Assembly (NCBI GenBank): GCA_030595015.1
Contig: JAUVDZ010000065.1
Location: 1-6,573 of the forward strand
Length of the DNA: 6,573 nt
Direction of reading: 5' to 3'
Origin: Candidatus Peregrinibacteria bacterium
GTDB taxonomy: Bacteria; Patescibacteriota; Gracilibacteria; UBA1369; PNNO01
Below are positions 5,167 to 6,573 of the stretch, piece after piece (the stretch's first letter is position 1; each line of letters opens with the position of its first letter). Under the pieces are notes generated by a model, which saw only the letters and a program-made list of their open reading frames with translations, did no database searches and had not been told where the DNA came from. The position numbers and the translations under genes were made by a program.

Positions 5167-6423
5167 ATGAAAACAAATTTATTGCGCATAATTTCATCTT
5201 TAATAATATGCTTATTGGGATTTCCTGGTATTGCAAATGCACAATCAATCCCCTTTGAAGATCACATTGGTCATGATTTTCAAGAAGCAATTGAATACTT
5301 ATATACAAACGATATCATTGAAGGCTATCCAAACAACACTTTTAAACCTGATGGAGATATAAATCGTGCTGAGTTGGTAAAGATTTTAGTTGCATCAAAT
5401 TTTGAACCAGCTGAATATTCTGCTTTTGCTGAAGAATCGTGTTTTCCTGATGTAAATGCTGATGAATGGTACGCAGAGTATATTTGTTTTGCTAAAAGTC
5501 GTGAAATTATTCAAGGTTATCCAGATGGTAATTTTATGCCAGAAAATAATGTAAATTTAATTGAATCCTTAAAAATTATTTACGAAGGAATAGGCTTGGC
5601 AATTGATAATCCAGATGCTGTTTTTAAGTTTAAATATTATTCTCCTGCAATGACAGCAGGATACTTACCTGAAGTATTAAAAGGAGAATTTGAAAAAGAA
5701 GTCACACGTGCTGAAGTAAGCGAAATAATTTACAGAATTCTACAAAACCAAGATAAAGAATTACTAACTTACGAAAATTTAAATCTTACTGTTTATAAAC
5801 AAAAATACTATGCTTCTTGTAGCATGGCAGCACTAGCAAGCGCACTTTCAATAAAAATAAATGTTAGCGAAGATCAAATAATTGATAAAATGATTCAACT
5901 AAACCAATATCCTGCCAATGAAATTATTGTTGAAGATGGTACAAACATTTGGGATGATCCAAATCTTGTATTTGTAGGAGATTACAATGGTCTTGTTTCT
6001 ATAAATATGTCAAAAATTAAAGGATTCGGGTTTCTAAATGGTCCTTTAGAAAAGCTAACCCGTGAATGGGCTCGTAATTCAGAAAAATTTGAAAATGTTA
6101 GTCTAAGTTATATTGCTCAACAAATAGAAGAAAAAAATCCAGTAATTGTATTCGCAAATGTAAATGCTAAAGACGGCGCAGTAATTATCGAAGAACCGTC
6201 TCCTTACACAATACAGTGGCAAATTTCTGGTACTCAGGAAAACATTAGAATGCCAATGTATAAACATAATTTAGTAATCGAAGGATTTAAAGGCACAGTT
6301 GAATCTCCTATATCATTTTCAATTATTGATCCTTTTTACGGAGAAAAATCAGAAATGTCATCAACGAATCTAAGCAATATACTCGAAGGTTATAATTTTA
6401 GTGGCATTGTAGTTAAATTTTAG
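5167..6423 (+). CDS. Secreted triple-SLH protein fused to a C39_2-type cysteine peptidase domain
   Basis: 418 residues. Signal peptide at 1-25 (LLRIISS start, cleavage after IANA). SLH repeats lie at about 30-77 (IIEGYPNNTFKPD, NRAELVK), 92-141 (IIQGYPDGNFMPE) and 155-194 (VTRAEVSEII). Cys92 and Cys107 frame the second repeat as in the paralogue at 1944-2852. From about residue 205 comes a Peptidase_C39_2-like domain: Gln212 and Cys218 in YKQKYYASCSMAALASAL, the motif WDDPNLVFVGDYNG (262-275), His367 in YKHNLVIEGF and Asp388 in SIIDPFYG, forming a plausible intact triad. The SLH part should tether the enzyme to the cell wall polymer; the substrate is unknown. The residue before Gly in the usual CGP is replaced here: the sequence is CSM, a departure from canonical CGP. 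ATG 5167 follows the MBOAT stop by 3 nt. It is the last gene of the block and converges on the recombinase 5 nt further on. Confidence 0.85.
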   Translation: MKTNLLRIISSLIICLLGFPGIANAQSIPFEDHIGHDFQEAIEYLYTNDIIEGYPNNTFKPDGDINRAELVKILVASNFEPAEYSAFAEESCFPDVNADEWYAEYICFAKSREIIQGYPDGNFMPENNVNLIESLKIIYEGIGLAIDNPDAVFKFKYYSPAMTAGYLPEVLKGEFEKEVTRAEVSEIIYRILQNQDKELLTYENLNLTVYKQKYYASCSMAALASALSIKINVSEDQIIDKMIQLNQYPANEIIVEDGTNIWDDPNLVFVGDYNGLVSINMSKIKGFGFLNGPLEKLTREWARNSEKFENVSLSYIAQQIEEKNPVIVFANVNAKDGAVIIEEPSPYTIQWQISGTQENIRMPMYKHNLVIEGFKGTVESPISFSIIDPFYGEKSEMSSTNLSNILEGYNFSGIVVKF

Positions 6424-6428
6424 AATAT

Positions 6429-6573
6429 TTAAAGTGGACTTTTAATATTAATTAATGCGGAATTTGTCACATGAGTGTAAATTTGTGTTGTTCTTATGCT
6501 TTTATGACCCAGAAGTTCCTGAACATAACGAAGATTAACACCATTTTCAATTAAATGCGTGGCAAAACTATGC
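6429..6573 (-). CDS. Tyrosine recombinase/integrase, C-terminal fragment (N-terminus off the window)
   Basis: Reverse-strand reading from the right edge gives 47 residues and a TAA at 6431-6429, in two adjoining parts: HSFATHLIENGVNLRYVQEL and LGHKSIRTTQIYTHVTNSAL, then INIKSPL. This is the XerC/XerD-like catalytic C-terminus: the HSFATHL stretch following the HxLR motif, LLGH with its active-site His, and the nucleophilic Tyr in IYTHV. The NIKSPL ending resembles many mobile-element integrases rather than housekeeping XerD, but too little is visible to decide. It converges on the surface operon, with stop codons 5 nt apart and no hairpin terminator between them. Confidence 0.92.
   Translation of the reverse strand, partial: HSFATHLIENGVNLRYVQELLGHKSIRTTQIYTHVTNSALINIKSPL

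Noticed and set aside
6431..6442. Hairpin AAAGT-GG-ACTTT between the convergent genes as a terminator.
   Set aside because: A 5-bp stem with only a 2-nt loop, mostly A/T and inside the recombinase coding end; not a credible terminator.
1..6573. tRNA, rRNA, CRISPR array or riboswitch.
   Set aside because: No cloverleaf ends, spaced direct repeats or recognisable structured leader seen; the only non-coding stretches are 969-1189 and a 52-nt gap.

Overview
The window is AT-rich bacterial DNA. It holds a compact plus-strand block of six genes (1190-6423), flanked on each side by truncated minus-strand genes. The organism cannot be named from sequence alone. Triple S-layer homology (SLH) repeats with a cysteine pair, weak or absent Shine-Dalgarno sequences and very tight gene packing would suit a Patescibacteria/CPR-type bacterium or another AT-rich lineage with an SLH-anchored surface layer; this is a low-confidence inference. 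The standard code fits: no long gene is broken by TGA, and TGA ends the SGNH gene.

Left part (1-1023, minus strand): a type II toxin-antitoxin module. A RelE/HigB-like toxin comes first. It overlaps by 20 nt an antitoxin with an XRE helix-turn-helix followed by a Panacea (DUF4065/SocA-like) domain, which runs off the left edge. Upstream lies a near-consensus sigma70-type promoter (TTGACG-17 nt-TATACT) whose -10 sits between the arms of a perfect 8-bp inverted repeat, a likely autoregulatory operator.

Central part (1190-6423, plus strand): a cell-surface operon. In order it encodes (i) a membrane-anchored C39-like cysteine peptidase with a Pro/Glu stalk; (ii) a secreted triple-SLH protein with a short beta-rich C-terminal domain; (iii) a membrane-anchored SGNH/GDSL acyltransferase-like protein; (iv) a 36-residue single-pass microprotein ending in FIYNNF, found by reading the gap between its neighbours; (v) an MBOAT O-acyltransferase; and (vi) a secreted triple-SLH protein fused to a C39_2-type peptidase domain. 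From gene ii onward the spacing is 6 nt or less, or overlapping.

Genes iii-v have the parts of a DltB/DltX/DltD-type machine. The MBOAT would take an acyl group from a cytoplasmic thioester, the C-terminal Tyr motif of the microprotein would carry it on the outer face, and the SGNH serine would pass it to an envelope polymer. No dltA or dltC is present here, so donor and acceptor are unknown. SLH domains usually bind secondary cell wall polymers, so the attractive hypothesis is that this machine acylates the polymer to which the flanking SLH proteins attach.

Right edge (6429-6573, minus strand): the C-terminal 47 residues of a tyrosine recombinase, converging on the operon. A toxin-antitoxin module on one side and a recombinase on the other suggest an accessory, possibly mobile, region.
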